Source: RGIG4034 sp045628945
GTDB taxonomy: Bacteria > Bacillota > Clostridia > Lachnospirales > Lachnospiraceae
Length of the DNA: 30,626 bases
Reading direction: 5' to 3'
NCBI GenBank assembly: GCA_045628945.1
Contig: JAZQQG010000051.1
Coordinates: forward strand, 1-30,626
Position numbers and translations under genes: made by a program. Below are positions 21,148-28,593 of the stretch, piece by piece. The notes beneath the pieces are model-generated. The model saw nothing but the letters and a program-made list of their open reading frames with translations. It was not told the DNA's origin and searched no databases. Position 1 is the first letter of the stretch. The number at the start of each line of letters is the position of its first letter.

Positions 21148-22932
21148 ATGTATATTCGAGATCGTTTTCTCATGATTCTGGTTAAAGTATCCCTGGCTAT
21201 TGCAATCGCCATCTGTGTGATTGTCGGAATCGGGGTACGACTGTCCCCTTCCTGGTACTCGATTGCCCATGCGGCGGAGAAGGATACGGTTTGCCATGTC
21301 CACAGTGGAAATGAGCAGACGGGAGGCGGGTGTTATCGCGAAAAATACTGTGGCGGTAACGTTACATCATACACAACGCAACATTCCTGTTCGGCCTATT
21401 GGGCAAGCATGGGGTATGTTTTTGAGAACTGCCCGAACTGCGGAGCAAAAGCGCGCCGATGGAGGTTGGATCAATTCCATAGTTGTGGCGCGGCCAATGC
21501 TACAATCTATCCGATTGTCTGTTATGATTGCGGTTATCTTGCCGGAACTGCCGGAGTCGAGGGTTTTTCAACTGACTTCTATGGGGGAGGAACACTTGTA
21601 AGCAATCCCCGTTGTACGAGGACCTACCATACCTATGAGGATCGTTGCGAGACCTGTGGCAAGGCATATGCTTATCAAAACGGCCCGGCTACCTGCACCG
21701 AGTTAAAGGGCTACGAACTTGGCTGTGGTTATGAAGCAGGAGAAAAACTTGGAAAGATTGTCGTAACCTACGATAACAGTTGGGCAACTTCGGTTACGGT
21801 TCAGGCGACGTTAGAACCCTGCAGCGGTCATTCGGCAGATACCTTGCGCGGGCTTACGCTGTTGGTAAGTACGGATGGAGAGAATTATGCACCGGCCAAG
21901 GCTACGATGGAGATTCAGGAGAATCTGACCCTTCACTATAAGGTAAGCGCGACGGATACGACAACGGAGGCGGTTAAGACGGCAGTTATTGACCATATTG
22001 ACCGAACGGCTCCCGTTATCAAAGAAGTTGTGGTGGAGCTTTCACAGGACCGACATTCTGCTACGCTCCGAATAATCGCGGAGGATGCCGGCTGCGGAAT
22101 CGCTTCGGAAGGGTATTCTTTTGACGGACGGCGAAGCTATGGAAGTGCGGCGGTTCAGGCGGTAAAGGAGAACGGAAGCATCACGGTGGCGGTTCGGGAC
22201 CGACTGGGCAATGAAGTGACCAAACAGATTACGGTAGAAGGAATCGAACCTGTCAAAGCAGAGACACCGGCTGCGGGGGATCGGTCGCAGACGGATGCAG
22301 GAGAGAAGAGTGGTACCGGGGAGAAGAGTGGTACCGGGGAGAAGACCGGTGCCGAAACCGGAAAGACCGAAACTCCTGACGCCGGACAGAAGCAGACGGA
22401 AAAGACCGAAACGAAGTCCACTGCTAAGAAAAAGAAGACCTCTGCGGCGACCGGAGAGGATAAGACCGGGACAGTGAAGGCGGAGACAACCGATTCGGAA
22501 TCCGAAACACGAACGGATGGCACAGATGTCGAGGATTCGGAACAGGAGGGAGCACTTACGGGAATCGGAGTCGGTGCATCGATTCTTGCGTGCGGAACCG
22601 ACTTGGATACCGAAAGGGAGGGACTTGGGACTCCTGGGAATGAGGAATCTGCGGAAGGTGATCCGAACGGCAAAATTCAGGAAGCGGGAGCTGATATCGA
22701 CGAACAGAAAGAAGAATCACAGACCGAAAATGCCGGGGCCGCCGGCACCAAGGGAAGGCACAGCGAGATCGATTTTTTCTCCAATGAAATGCTTCAGTTC
22801 TACGCGTTCTTGGGCATGATGGTGGCCGCATGGGCACTGGGGATGACCTTGCTGTGGAAGGGGAGTCCATTCTTGCATAAAAAGTCAAATTCTGATAAGA
22901 TAGGCATGGACTTCAACGGTTCCGCATCATAA
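21148..22932 (+). CDS. Cys-rich cell-surface protein with Ig-like domain and C-terminal membrane helix
   Basis: A 594-residue exported protein of no recognised family. It has an N-terminal hydrophobic signal or anchor (about 7-30). A Cys-rich region follows (about 45-195; CPNCGAKARRW, CYDCGYLAG, CETCGKAYAY) that looks like several small metal- or disulfide-stabilised knuckles. An Ig-like segment (about 285-370) has DRTAPVIKEVVVEL and VAVRDRLGNEVTKQITV. A low-complexity Glu/Lys/Thr/Gly linker (about 375-530) includes an 18-base tandem DNA repeat. A final membrane helix (about 548-571, LQFYAFLGMMVAAWALGMTLLW) and a short polar tail end it. It resembles clostridial surface proteins that pair CxxC knuckles with Ig-like domains. 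ACGGAGG precedes the start. Ligand and role unknown. Confidence 0.8.
   Translation: MYIRDRFLMILVKVSLAIAIAICVIVGIGVRLSPSWYSIAHAAEKDTVCHVHSGNEQTGGGCYREKYCGGNVTSYTTQHSCSAYWASMGYVFENCPNCGAKARRWRLDQFHSCGAANATIYPIVCYDCGYLAGTAGVEGFSTDFYGGGTLVSNPRCTRTYHTYEDRCETCGKAYAYQNGPATCTELKGYELGCGYEAGEKLGKIVVTYDNSWATSVTVQATLEPCSGHSADTLRGLTLLVSTDGENYAPAKATMEIQENLTLHYKVSATDTTTEAVKTAVIDHIDRTAPVIKEVVVELSQDRHSATLRIIAEDAGCGIASEGYSFDGRRSYGSAAVQAVKENGSITVAVRDRLGNEVTKQITVEGIEPVKAETPAAGDRSQTDAGEKSGTGEKSGTGEKTGAETGKTETPDAGQKQTEKTETKSTAKKKKTSAATGEDKTGTVKAETTDSESETRTDGTDVEDSEQEGALTGIGVGASILACGTDLDTEREGLGTPGNEESAEGDPNGKIQEAGADIDEQKEESQTENAGAAGTKGRHSEIDFFSNEMLQFYAFLGMMVAAWALGMTLLWKGSPFLHKKSNSDKIGMDFNGSAS
22303..22353 (+). repeat. 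18-base tandem repeat in surface protein linker
   Basis: GAGAAGAGTGGTACCGGG occurs twice head to tail (22303-22320 and 22321-22338), followed by a diverged third copy. It encodes EKSGTG units in the linker. Repeat-number change by slippage would alter linker length in frame. Confidence 0.85.
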
Positions 22933-22957
22933 GGAGTAAAGCGTAAGGAGAAATGAA

Positions 22958-24010
22958 ATGAAGTGGGAAGATAATGTGAGAAGAGTTGTTCCCTATATTC
23001 CCGGTGAGCAGCCCAAAGACACAGATGTGATTAAGTTGAATACGAATGAGTGTCCGTATCCCCCCGCCCCCGGTGTTGAGAAGAAACTGGCAGAGCTTAA
23101 GAGTGATGCATTTCGTCTCTATCCGGATACCGCAGGTGGTGACGTGGCGGCAGAACTGTGCAGATATTATCAGATTCCCGCAGATCATCTTTTTGTAGGT
23201 GTCGGTTCGGACGATGTCTTGGCGACGGCGTTCTTAACCTTCTTTAACAGTGATAAGCCGGTATTGTTCCCGGATATTACCTATTCCTTCTATGATGTAT
23301 GGGCCGACCTCTATAAGATTCCCTATAAGCGTTTGCCGCTTCGTGAGGACTTTACCGTTAATCCGGAGGATTATAAGATCGCAAACGGCGGTATTGTGAT
23401 TGCGAACCCCAATGCGCCCACCGGTATTGAACTGGGGCAGGATGCGCTGGAGGACATTATCCGGGCCAATCCGGACTCTGTGATTATTGTGGACGAGGCC
23501 TATGTGGATTTCGGAGGAACCTCGGCACTTCCGCTTACAGAGAAGTACGAGAATGTCTTGGTTGTTCAGACCTTCTCCAAGTCTCGTTCCATGGCGGGAA
23601 TGCGTATCGGCTATGCCATGGGCAATCCGAAACTGATTGGCTATATGAATGACACGAAGTTTTCGATTAATTCGTACACGATGAATTATCCTTCGTTGAT
23701 TGTGGGCGCGGAATCCGTTCGCGATGTGGAGTATTTCCGAGCAACCTGCGCCAAAATCGTGGCAACCCGCGAAAGAATGAAGAACGTATTTCGGGAACTG
23801 GGCTTTACGGTAACCGATTCCAAGACGAATTTCCTGTTTGCAAGTCATAAGACGGCACCTGCCAAGGATATTTATGAGTACCTGCGGGGACGCAAAATCT
23901 TCGTTCGCTATTGGAACAAGGAGCGTATTAACAACCGCCTGCGTATCACCATCGGCACCGACGCCGAGATGGATGCACTGGTGGCAGCATTGAAGGAGTA
24001 TCTGGCATAA
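22958..24010 (+). CDS. hisC: Histidinol-phosphate aminotransferase
   Basis: A 350-residue PLP enzyme converting imidazole-acetol phosphate and glutamate to histidinol phosphate in histidine synthesis, in the cytoplasm. The usual features are present: IKLNTNECPYPP (about 25-36), FRLYPDTAGGD, VGVGSDDVL, ANPNAPTGI (about 149-157), VDEAYVDF, and the PLP lysine in TFSKSRSMAGMRIGYAMG (K208). The start follows a GGAGAAATGAA stretch, 25 bases after the surface protein. The stop overlaps the next start (TAATG). No other his genes are in the window, so this is a stand-alone hisC or a second copy. Other aromatic-type aminotransferases of the same fold are possible. Confidence 0.88.
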   Translation: MKWEDNVRRVVPYIPGEQPKDTDVIKLNTNECPYPPAPGVEKKLAELKSDAFRLYPDTAGGDVAAELCRYYQIPADHLFVGVGSDDVLATAFLTFFNSDKPVLFPDITYSFYDVWADLYKIPYKRLPLREDFTVNPEDYKIANGGIVIANPNAPTGIELGQDALEDIIRANPDSVIIVDEAYVDFGGTSALPLTEKYENVLVVQTFSKSRSMAGMRIGYAMGNPKLIGYMNDTKFSINSYTMNYPSLIVGAESVRDVEYFRATCAKIVATRERMKNVFRELGFTVTDSKTNFLFASHKTAPAKDIYEYLRGRKIFVRYWNKERINNRLRITIGTDAEMDALVAALKEYLA

Positions 24011-24507
24011 TGTCCACACTTAAACATTACATTATTGTTTTTTTCATCTCGATGGTTCCGTTGATTGAGCTTCGTGGCGCGATTCCTTACGCCGTAGGTT
24101 TTATTGAAGCCGGTGTACCCATGAATATCTGGGTATGCTATGCAATCGCAATCATTGCCAATATGCTTCCGGTTCCTATTATCTTCTTTTTTGCAAGGAA
24201 GGTTCTGGAGTGGGGCGCCGATAAAAAAATAATCGGTAAGTTTTTCACTTTCTGCCTGAACAAAGGGCACAAAGGGGGAGAGAAGCTTCTGGCCAAGACC
24301 GGGAAAGGTGTCTATGTGGCACTGTTTCTGTTCGTAGGAATTCCGATTCCCGGTACGGGAGCCTGGACCGGAACTCTGGCAGCAAGTCTCCTGGATTTGG
24401 AGTTTAAGAAGAGTGTAATCGCCATTGTATGTGGCGTTGTACTGGCCGGTGTGATTATGGGAATCGTATCCTTTGCGGTTGCCGGTTCCTTGGGAGCGAT
24501 ATTGTAG
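24010..24507 (+). CDS. Small multidrug export family membrane protein
   Basis: A 165-residue membrane protein of the COG2426 (Sm_multidrug_ex) family, with four to five hydrophobic segments. The family signature ISMVPLIELRGAIPYAVGF (about 13-31) and the loop FLFVGIPIPGTGAWTGTLAASLL (about 105-127) are both present. These re-entrant-type motifs relate it to DedA/SNARE-associated membrane proteins. The family name comes from weak early evidence and the true substrate is unknown. The gene overlaps both neighbours (TAATG at its start, TAGTG at its end), so it is translated together with hisC and the methyltransferase. Confidence 0.85.
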   Translation: MSTLKHYIIVFFISMVPLIELRGAIPYAVGFIEAGVPMNIWVCYAIAIIANMLPVPIIFFFARKVLEWGADKKIIGKFFTFCLNKGHKGGEKLLAKTGKGVYVALFLFVGIPIPGTGAWTGTLAASLLDLEFKKSVIAIVCGVVLAGVIMGIVSFAVAGSLGAIL

Positions 24508-25331
24508 TGCGCAGTTCGTATGTTGATTTTGCTTATGTATATGATGAATTGATGGACAATGTGCCTTATGCCGAATGGGCGGAGCGTGTTGTTCGTTTGA
24601 TTGAGCGGTACGGAATCAGTAAGCCGGAGCGGGAGAAATATCGTGACGCACAAGCCGATTCGGAGGCCGCATTGGCGCAGGAGCGCAACCTGATTCTGGA
24701 TTTGGGCTGCGGTACCGGAACCTTGACACAGATGCTCTATGACCGTGGCTATGATCTGATGGGGGTGGACCTTTCGGAGGACATGCTGAATGTGGCGTTT
24801 GACCGCAATGCGCGGAACGGAAGTGACATTCTGTATCTGCGTCAGGATATGAGGGCGTTGGATCTCTTTTGTACCGTCGGCACGGTCATCAGTGTTTGCG
24901 ACAGTATGAATTATCTGACGAAACCCGCGGACGTGAAAAAGACCATGGAACTGGTGAACAAGTTCCTGTTCCCGGGTGGTATCTTTATTTTTGATTTTAA
25001 TACGGTTCATAAGTATGCGGATGTAATCGGCAACCGTACCATTGCGGAGAATCGTGAGGATGTGAGCTTCATCTGGGAGAATACCTATCACCCGGAGAAA
25101 AAGACCAATGAGTATGATCTGACCCTCTTTGTGAAAGATGAGGAGCCGGATGTGTTTGTGCGAAGCTTTGAACGCCATGTGCAGCGGGGCTATACGCATA
25201 AAGATATGGAGAAGTATTTGCGGGAAGTGGGGATGGAACTGATCTGTTCTTTTGACGCGGATACGGAAGAGGAAGCAAGTGATACAAGCGAGCGGATTGT
25301 TATGGTGGCTCGTAAAGGAGAAAGAAAATGA
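24507..25331 (+). CDS. Class I SAM-dependent methyltransferase
   Basis: A 274-residue cytoplasmic methyltransferase. GTG 24507 is chosen as start because it overlaps the previous stop (TAGTG) and gives the family-typical opening RSSYVDFAYVYDELMDNVPYAEW. The upstream extension would only read through the previous gene. The SAM-binding motif I is LILDLGCGTGTLT, followed by YDLMGVDLSEDML. A later VISVCDSMNYL segment and FIFDFNTVHKY lead into a beta-rich insert common in this subgroup. The substrate is unknown. It overlaps the Hsp33 gene by four bases. Confidence 0.87.
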   Translation: MRSSYVDFAYVYDELMDNVPYAEWAERVVRLIERYGISKPEREKYRDAQADSEAALAQERNLILDLGCGTGTLTQMLYDRGYDLMGVDLSEDMLNVAFDRNARNGSDILYLRQDMRALDLFCTVGTVISVCDSMNYLTKPADVKKTMELVNKFLFPGGIFIFDFNTVHKYADVIGNRTIAENREDVSFIWENTYHPEKKTNEYDLTLFVKDEEPDVFVRSFERHVQRGYTHKDMEKYLREVGMELICSFDADTEEEASDTSERIVMVARKGERK

Positions 25332-26206
25332 GTGATAAAATCGTTCGTGCTACAGCCGCAAATGCATCCATTCGTGCGTTTGCCGCAACGACGAAGGAAT
25401 TAGTGGAATATGCAAGAAGTGTCCATGGGACATCGCCCGTCATGACGGCGGCATTAGGCCGACTTCTGACCGGAGGTGCCATGATGGGCGCCATGATGAA
25501 ATCCGACAGCGACCTTCTTTCCATTGAGATCATCGGGGACGGTCCGGCCGGCAAAATCACGGTGACCTCCAATGCGAAGGCTGAGGTAAAAGGCTACGTC
25601 GACCATCCCGAAGTGATGCTCCCTCCCAGTCCGGCAGGAAAACTGGATGTCGGTGGAGCAGTGGGACGCGGAATCGTTCGTGTGATTAAGGATCTGGGCC
25701 TTAAGGAGCCTTATGTAGGAGGCACGGAATTAATCAGCGGTGAGATTGCAGAGGACTTGACCTATTATTTTGCCAACTCTGAGCAGGTGCCTTCTTCCGT
25801 GGGATTAGGAGTGCTCATGAATAAGGACAATACCGTGGCGCAGGCAGGAGGCTTTATTATTCAGCTGATGCCCTTTGCACCCGATGAGGTGATCGATCGC
25901 CTGGAAGCGAAGCTTTCGTCCATACCGAGTGTTACCGCGATGCTTCAGTCCGGAATGACGCCGGAAGATATCCTGCAGGAGATTCTGGGCGAGTTTGAGC
26001 TTGAGATTCTTGATACGATTCCCACATGCTTTCGGTGTAACTGTTCCCGGGAGCGTATGCGTAAGGGTATCGTAAGCCTGGGGAAAAAAGAAATTCGCAA
26101 TATTCTTGCAGACGGAGAACCGGCAGAGACCCGCTGTCACTTCTGCAATACGAAATACACCTTCTCGGTAGATGAATTGAAGGCAATTGAGAAGGAATCT
26201 TTTTAG
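25328..26206 (+). CDS. hslO: Hsp33 redox-regulated chaperone
   Basis: A 292-residue cytoplasmic holdase activated by oxidation. The N-terminal domain has IRAFAATTKELVEYARSVHGTSPV and ALGRLLTGGAMMGAMMK. The mid-section has QVPSSVGLGVLMNKDNTVAQAGGFIIQLMPFA. The redox switch is at the C-terminus, with a Cys-x-Cys (RCNCSRERM) and a Cys-x2-Cys (CHFC) about 30 residues later, which bind zinc when reduced. An extra Cys precedes the first pair (TCFRCNC). It overlaps the methyltransferase by ATGA and a GTAAAGGAGAAAG site precedes it. It is last of the hisC-led run. Confidence 0.96.
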   Translation: MSDKIVRATAANASIRAFAATTKELVEYARSVHGTSPVMTAALGRLLTGGAMMGAMMKSDSDLLSIEIIGDGPAGKITVTSNAKAEVKGYVDHPEVMLPPSPAGKLDVGGAVGRGIVRVIKDLGLKEPYVGGTELISGEIAEDLTYYFANSEQVPSSVGLGVLMNKDNTVAQAGGFIIQLMPFAPDEVIDRLEAKLSSIPSVTAMLQSGMTPEDILQEILGEFELEILDTIPTCFRCNCSRERMRKGIVSLGKKEIRNILADGEPAETRCHFCNTKYTFSVDELKAIEKESF

Positions 26207-26263
26207 CCGGCAACGAAAAAATCAGGTTGTAACGTATTTTTTTGATAAAAGCACCATAAAAAG

Positions 26264-26312
26264 AATCGGCAGATTCGTATCTTTGATAGAGCGATCCGCC
26301 GATTTGTTATTC
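26264..26312 (+). terminator. Possible weak terminator after Hsp33
   Basis: AATCGGC (26264-26270) pairs with GCCGATT (26298-26304), extended by GAT/ATC across a mismatch, around a loop of about 19 bases. It is followed by TGTTATTCT. It could instead be part of the leader of the sigma factor gene. Confidence 0.4.
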
Positions 26313-26331
26313 TGTAAAGGAGGACGATTCT

Positions 26332-26901
26332 GTGGACGATCAGTTGTTTGCTGCTGCCATCGAACGAATCCGGCAATCGGATCGGGACGGTTTACGGCAG
26401 ATCTATGAAGCCTATGTCACCTACATCTATCAAGTGATCTACCGGATTCTTCAGAACCGGGAGAATGCCGAAGATGTGACGACGGACTTCTTCATTAAGC
26501 TCTGGGATATTGCGGACAAGTATGTCGACGGCTCAGGGCATAAGACGTGGATTACGACGATTGCACGTAATATGGCATTGGATTTTCTGCGTTCCCATAA
26601 GCGTGAGACCCTCACAGAAGAGACTCCGGATCTGGTCGGAATCGATGATGAGGTGTCCTCCTCTTCGGAGATTTCCCATGGAATGGTACAGAGCGAAATT
26701 GAACGGGATGTGGTCTCGGATATGACGGTTGAAGCGATTCTGTCCACATTGAAGGAGAGTGAGCGGCAGGTGATCAATATGAAGGTGTTGGGAGATATGA
26801 CCTTCAAAGAGATTGCAGAGACCTTGAATCTTCCTATGGGAACCGTGACCTGGCAATACCAGAACGCAATCAAAAAATTAAGGAGGTACGGATATGAATA
26901 A
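26332..26901 (+). CDS. ECF-type RNA polymerase sigma factor
   Basis: A 189-residue sigma-70 family protein starting at GTG 26332 behind AAAGGAGGA. Region 2 spans about 19-85 (LRQIYEAYVTYIYQVIYRILQNRENAEDVTTDFFIKLW, then TWITTIARNMALDFLRSHKRE). A linker of about 35 residues leads to region 4 (about 128-185; LSTLKESERQVINMKVLGDMTFKEIAETLNLPMGTVTWQYQNAIKKLRR). No region 1 or 3 is present, as expected for ECF sigmas. The end overlaps the start of a gene for a single-pass membrane protein that is probably its anti-sigma factor. A possible own promoter (TGTAAC near 26228) is too weakly defined to list separately. Confidence 0.93.
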   Translation: MDDQLFAAAIERIRQSDRDGLRQIYEAYVTYIYQVIYRILQNRENAEDVTTDFFIKLWDIADKYVDGSGHKTWITTIARNMALDFLRSHKRETLTEETPDLVGIDDEVSSSSEISHGMVQSEIERDVVSDMTVEAILSTLKESERQVINMKVLGDMTFKEIAETLNLPMGTVTWQYQNAIKKLRRYGYE

Positions 26902-27745
26902 GCAATTCAATGAAGAATATAAGCAGTATGCCGATCGTCAGACTCCGGATCTCTGGAGCAGAATCGAAGGCGCTTTGGATGCTAGAATTGCCAATGATGT
27001 AATCATTATCAAAGAAGAAAATACCCCGGTTATTCCTGACGAAAGCCGGATCGTTTCGATGGCGGAAGCCGAGACTAAGAAAAAATCCAAGCGTAACGGG
27101 AAACGTTTTGACCGCCTAAGCCTTGCATTGATGCGGTATGGTTCCATTGCGGCAGCGGTTGTGGTTTTGGGCATTGTCATTCTGGCAATCGGCTTAAACC
27201 GTACCAATGAGAAGCTGGATGCAATCGGAGGAGCAGAGAAATCCTTAATGGATACCTCTGTGAAGGCGGTATCGGAAATGAACATGAAGGATTCACTGCT
27301 CGAGGCGGACTTGGTTGCAGAGGAGGATGGAATGAATCCTTCGCAGAGTAGTTATGATGATGCCGTAAAACAGCCTGTAACGACTGCGGAGAAAACAGAG
27401 AGTTCCATTCAACCTGCGGAATATGAAAAAACAGAAAGCCTTACGCAGGCAACCATCTGTGACGAGGGCGAGGGACTTACCAAGGCGGAGGCCGATGAGG
27501 AAACGATTGAACTGTTCGGCACGCTTACGATTGCCACCGTATATACGGAGATGATTTTGGAATGTGTTTTGGAGACGATGGACGGGAAACTGTATCGTGG
27601 TTTGATCGAAGCCGATCCGGAGGACCCTTCGCAAGAATTTCTTAGCGGAGTGAACGGCGGTGAGCGTTTCGATAATGTGAGAATTCTGGATACCGGAAGT
27701 GCGAATCCGGATTATTGTTTGTTTATCTGGAAGGTGGTTCCGTAG
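26894..27745 (+). CDS. Probable membrane-bound anti-sigma factor
   Basis: A 283-residue single-pass protein overlapping the sigma gene by 8 bases, with AGGAGGTA as ribosome site. The N-terminal part (about 1-30; EEYKQYADRQTPDLWSRIEGAL) resembles the cytoplasmic start of clostridial anti-sigma factors encoded after ECF genes. A basic stretch (about 60-75) precedes the membrane helix (about 82-102). The outside part begins with NRTNEKLDAIGGAEKS, then has acidic low-complexity sequence, and ends in a small folded region (about 205-283). No zinc-binding HxxxCxxC motif is visible, so it is not a classic ZAS anti-sigma. Function is assigned from position and layout, not from a clear domain. Confidence 0.78.
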   Translation: MNKQFNEEYKQYADRQTPDLWSRIEGALDARIANDVIIIKEENTPVIPDESRIVSMAEAETKKKSKRNGKRFDRLSLALMRYGSIAAAVVVLGIVILAIGLNRTNEKLDAIGGAEKSLMDTSVKAVSEMNMKDSLLEADLVAEEDGMNPSQSSYDDAVKQPVTTAEKTESSIQPAEYEKTESLTQATICDEGEGLTKAEADEETIELFGTLTIATVYTEMILECVLETMDGKLYRGLIEADPEDPSQEFLSGVNGGERFDNVRILDTGSANPDYCLFIWKVVP

Positions 27746-27756
27746 AGGAAGAGGAT

Positions 27757-28389
27757 ATGAGCAGAGAGAAATCTCGTTTTGTTAAAAGAATCGGTATGAC
27801 GGTGATTGGTGTGCTGGCATCGGGCTTCGGTGCCGGCATCTTCGATTTCTGTTCCATGGGAATGGATCCGTTCCAGGTGTTCGCTCATGGGGTGTGGAAT
27901 CTGACTTCTTTGGGCTTCGGAACGTTGTATATGATTCTGAATGTCGCAATGTTGGTATTTGTTGTAATCTTTGACCGTAAGAAGATCGGGTTAGGAACTC
28001 TGATTAATATTTTCCTGCTGGGGTATGTGGTAGAGTTTACTTCCAAGGCCTTCCGATGCTGGTTTCCGGAGGCGTCCCTTTCGATTCGAATTGCGTGGAT
28101 GTTGGTAGCAGTGGTCATTTTGTGTTTCGCGTCGGCTACCTATTTCACCGGAAATATGGGAGTCTCGACCTATGATGCGGTTGCGCTTTTCATGTCTGAG
28201 AAACAGACAAAGGTGAAGTATCAGTACTGCCGAATCTTCACGGATCTCATCAGTGTCGGCATCGGCTTTGCTCTCGGCGCGATTGTCGGAGTCGGGACAT
28301 TGATTACGGCATTCTTTATGGGACCGCTCATCAGTTTCTTCAAGCGGTTTGTGACGGTGCCGTTTTTGGAGGGGAAGCCCGAAAAATAG
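27757..28389 (+). CDS. YczE/YitT-like integral membrane protein
   Basis: A 210-residue membrane protein with about five hydrophobic segments. ATG 27757 is chosen as start because AGAGGAAGAGG lies just upstream and the longer reading overlaps the previous gene in another frame. The pattern GFGAGIFDFCSMGMDPFQVFAHGVWN, then GLGTLINIFLLGYVVEF and GNMGVSTYDAVALFMSE, matches the YczE-type family. Its function is poorly known. The gene follows the anti-sigma gene by 11 bases and probably shares its operon. A strong terminator follows. Confidence 0.82.
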   Translation: MSREKSRFVKRIGMTVIGVLASGFGAGIFDFCSMGMDPFQVFAHGVWNLTSLGFGTLYMILNVAMLVFVVIFDRKKIGLGTLINIFLLGYVVEFTSKAFRCWFPEASLSIRIAWMLVAVVILCFASATYFTGNMGVSTYDAVALFMSEKQTKVKYQYCRIFTDLISVGIGFALGAIVGVGTLITAFFMGPLISFFKRFVTVPFLEGKPEK

Positions 28390-28420
28390 TATGATAAAAG
28401 AATAGGGTAATAGGATAGGA

Positions 28421-28455
28421 GGAACTCGTAGGCAATACGAGTTCTTTTTTTCTTT
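28421..28455 (+). terminator. Terminator of sigma/anti-sigma/YczE operon
   Basis: GAACTCGTA pairs with TACGAGTTC around GGCAA, followed by TTTTTTTCTTTTT. A strong intrinsic terminator 33 bases after the YczE-like stop. Confidence 0.93.
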
Positions 28456-28482
28456 TTAGGTTGCCAATAGCGAAAAAATGGA

Positions 28483-28491
28483 TGATATACT
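28483..28491 (+). promoter_or_regulatory. Extended -10 promoter of the RsgI-like lipoprotein gene
   Basis: TATACT (28486-28491) with TG at the extended position. A TTGCCA at 28461-28466 is a possible -35 with a long 19-base spacer. Predicted initiation, near 28498, is immediately before the long hairpin at 28500-28538. Confidence 0.6.
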
Positions 28492-28499
28492 ACGCACAT

Positions 28500-28538
28500 C
28501 ATAGAAACAGTTACCCTTGACGGGTAACTGTTTCTATG
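28500..28538 (+). repeat. 17 bp perfect hairpin at predicted mRNA 5' end
   Basis: CATAGAAACAGTTACCC (28500-28516) and GGGTAACTGTTTCTATG (28522-28538) form a perfect 17 bp stem with a 5-base loop. No T-run follows, so it is not an intrinsic terminator. AACTGTTAACCC at about 28545-28556 is a near repeat of one arm. It could stabilise the mRNA or bind a protein. Confidence 0.8.
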
Positions 28539-28593
28539 TATAACAACTGTTAACCCTAATGTTCGGAGAATTATGCGAAAGGAAAATATAAAC

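Noticed and set aside
22303..22353. CRISPR-like repeats
   Set aside because: Two direct tandem copies without spacers, in frame inside a coding linker; a simple protein repeat.
24312..25199. 295-residue minus-strand ORF
   Set aside because: Antisense to the multidrug-export family gene and the methyltransferase, both with clear motifs; no recognisable protein features of its own.
28500..28538. Intrinsic terminator or insertion-sequence end
   Set aside because: No T-run follows the stem, and there is no transposase or target duplication nearby.
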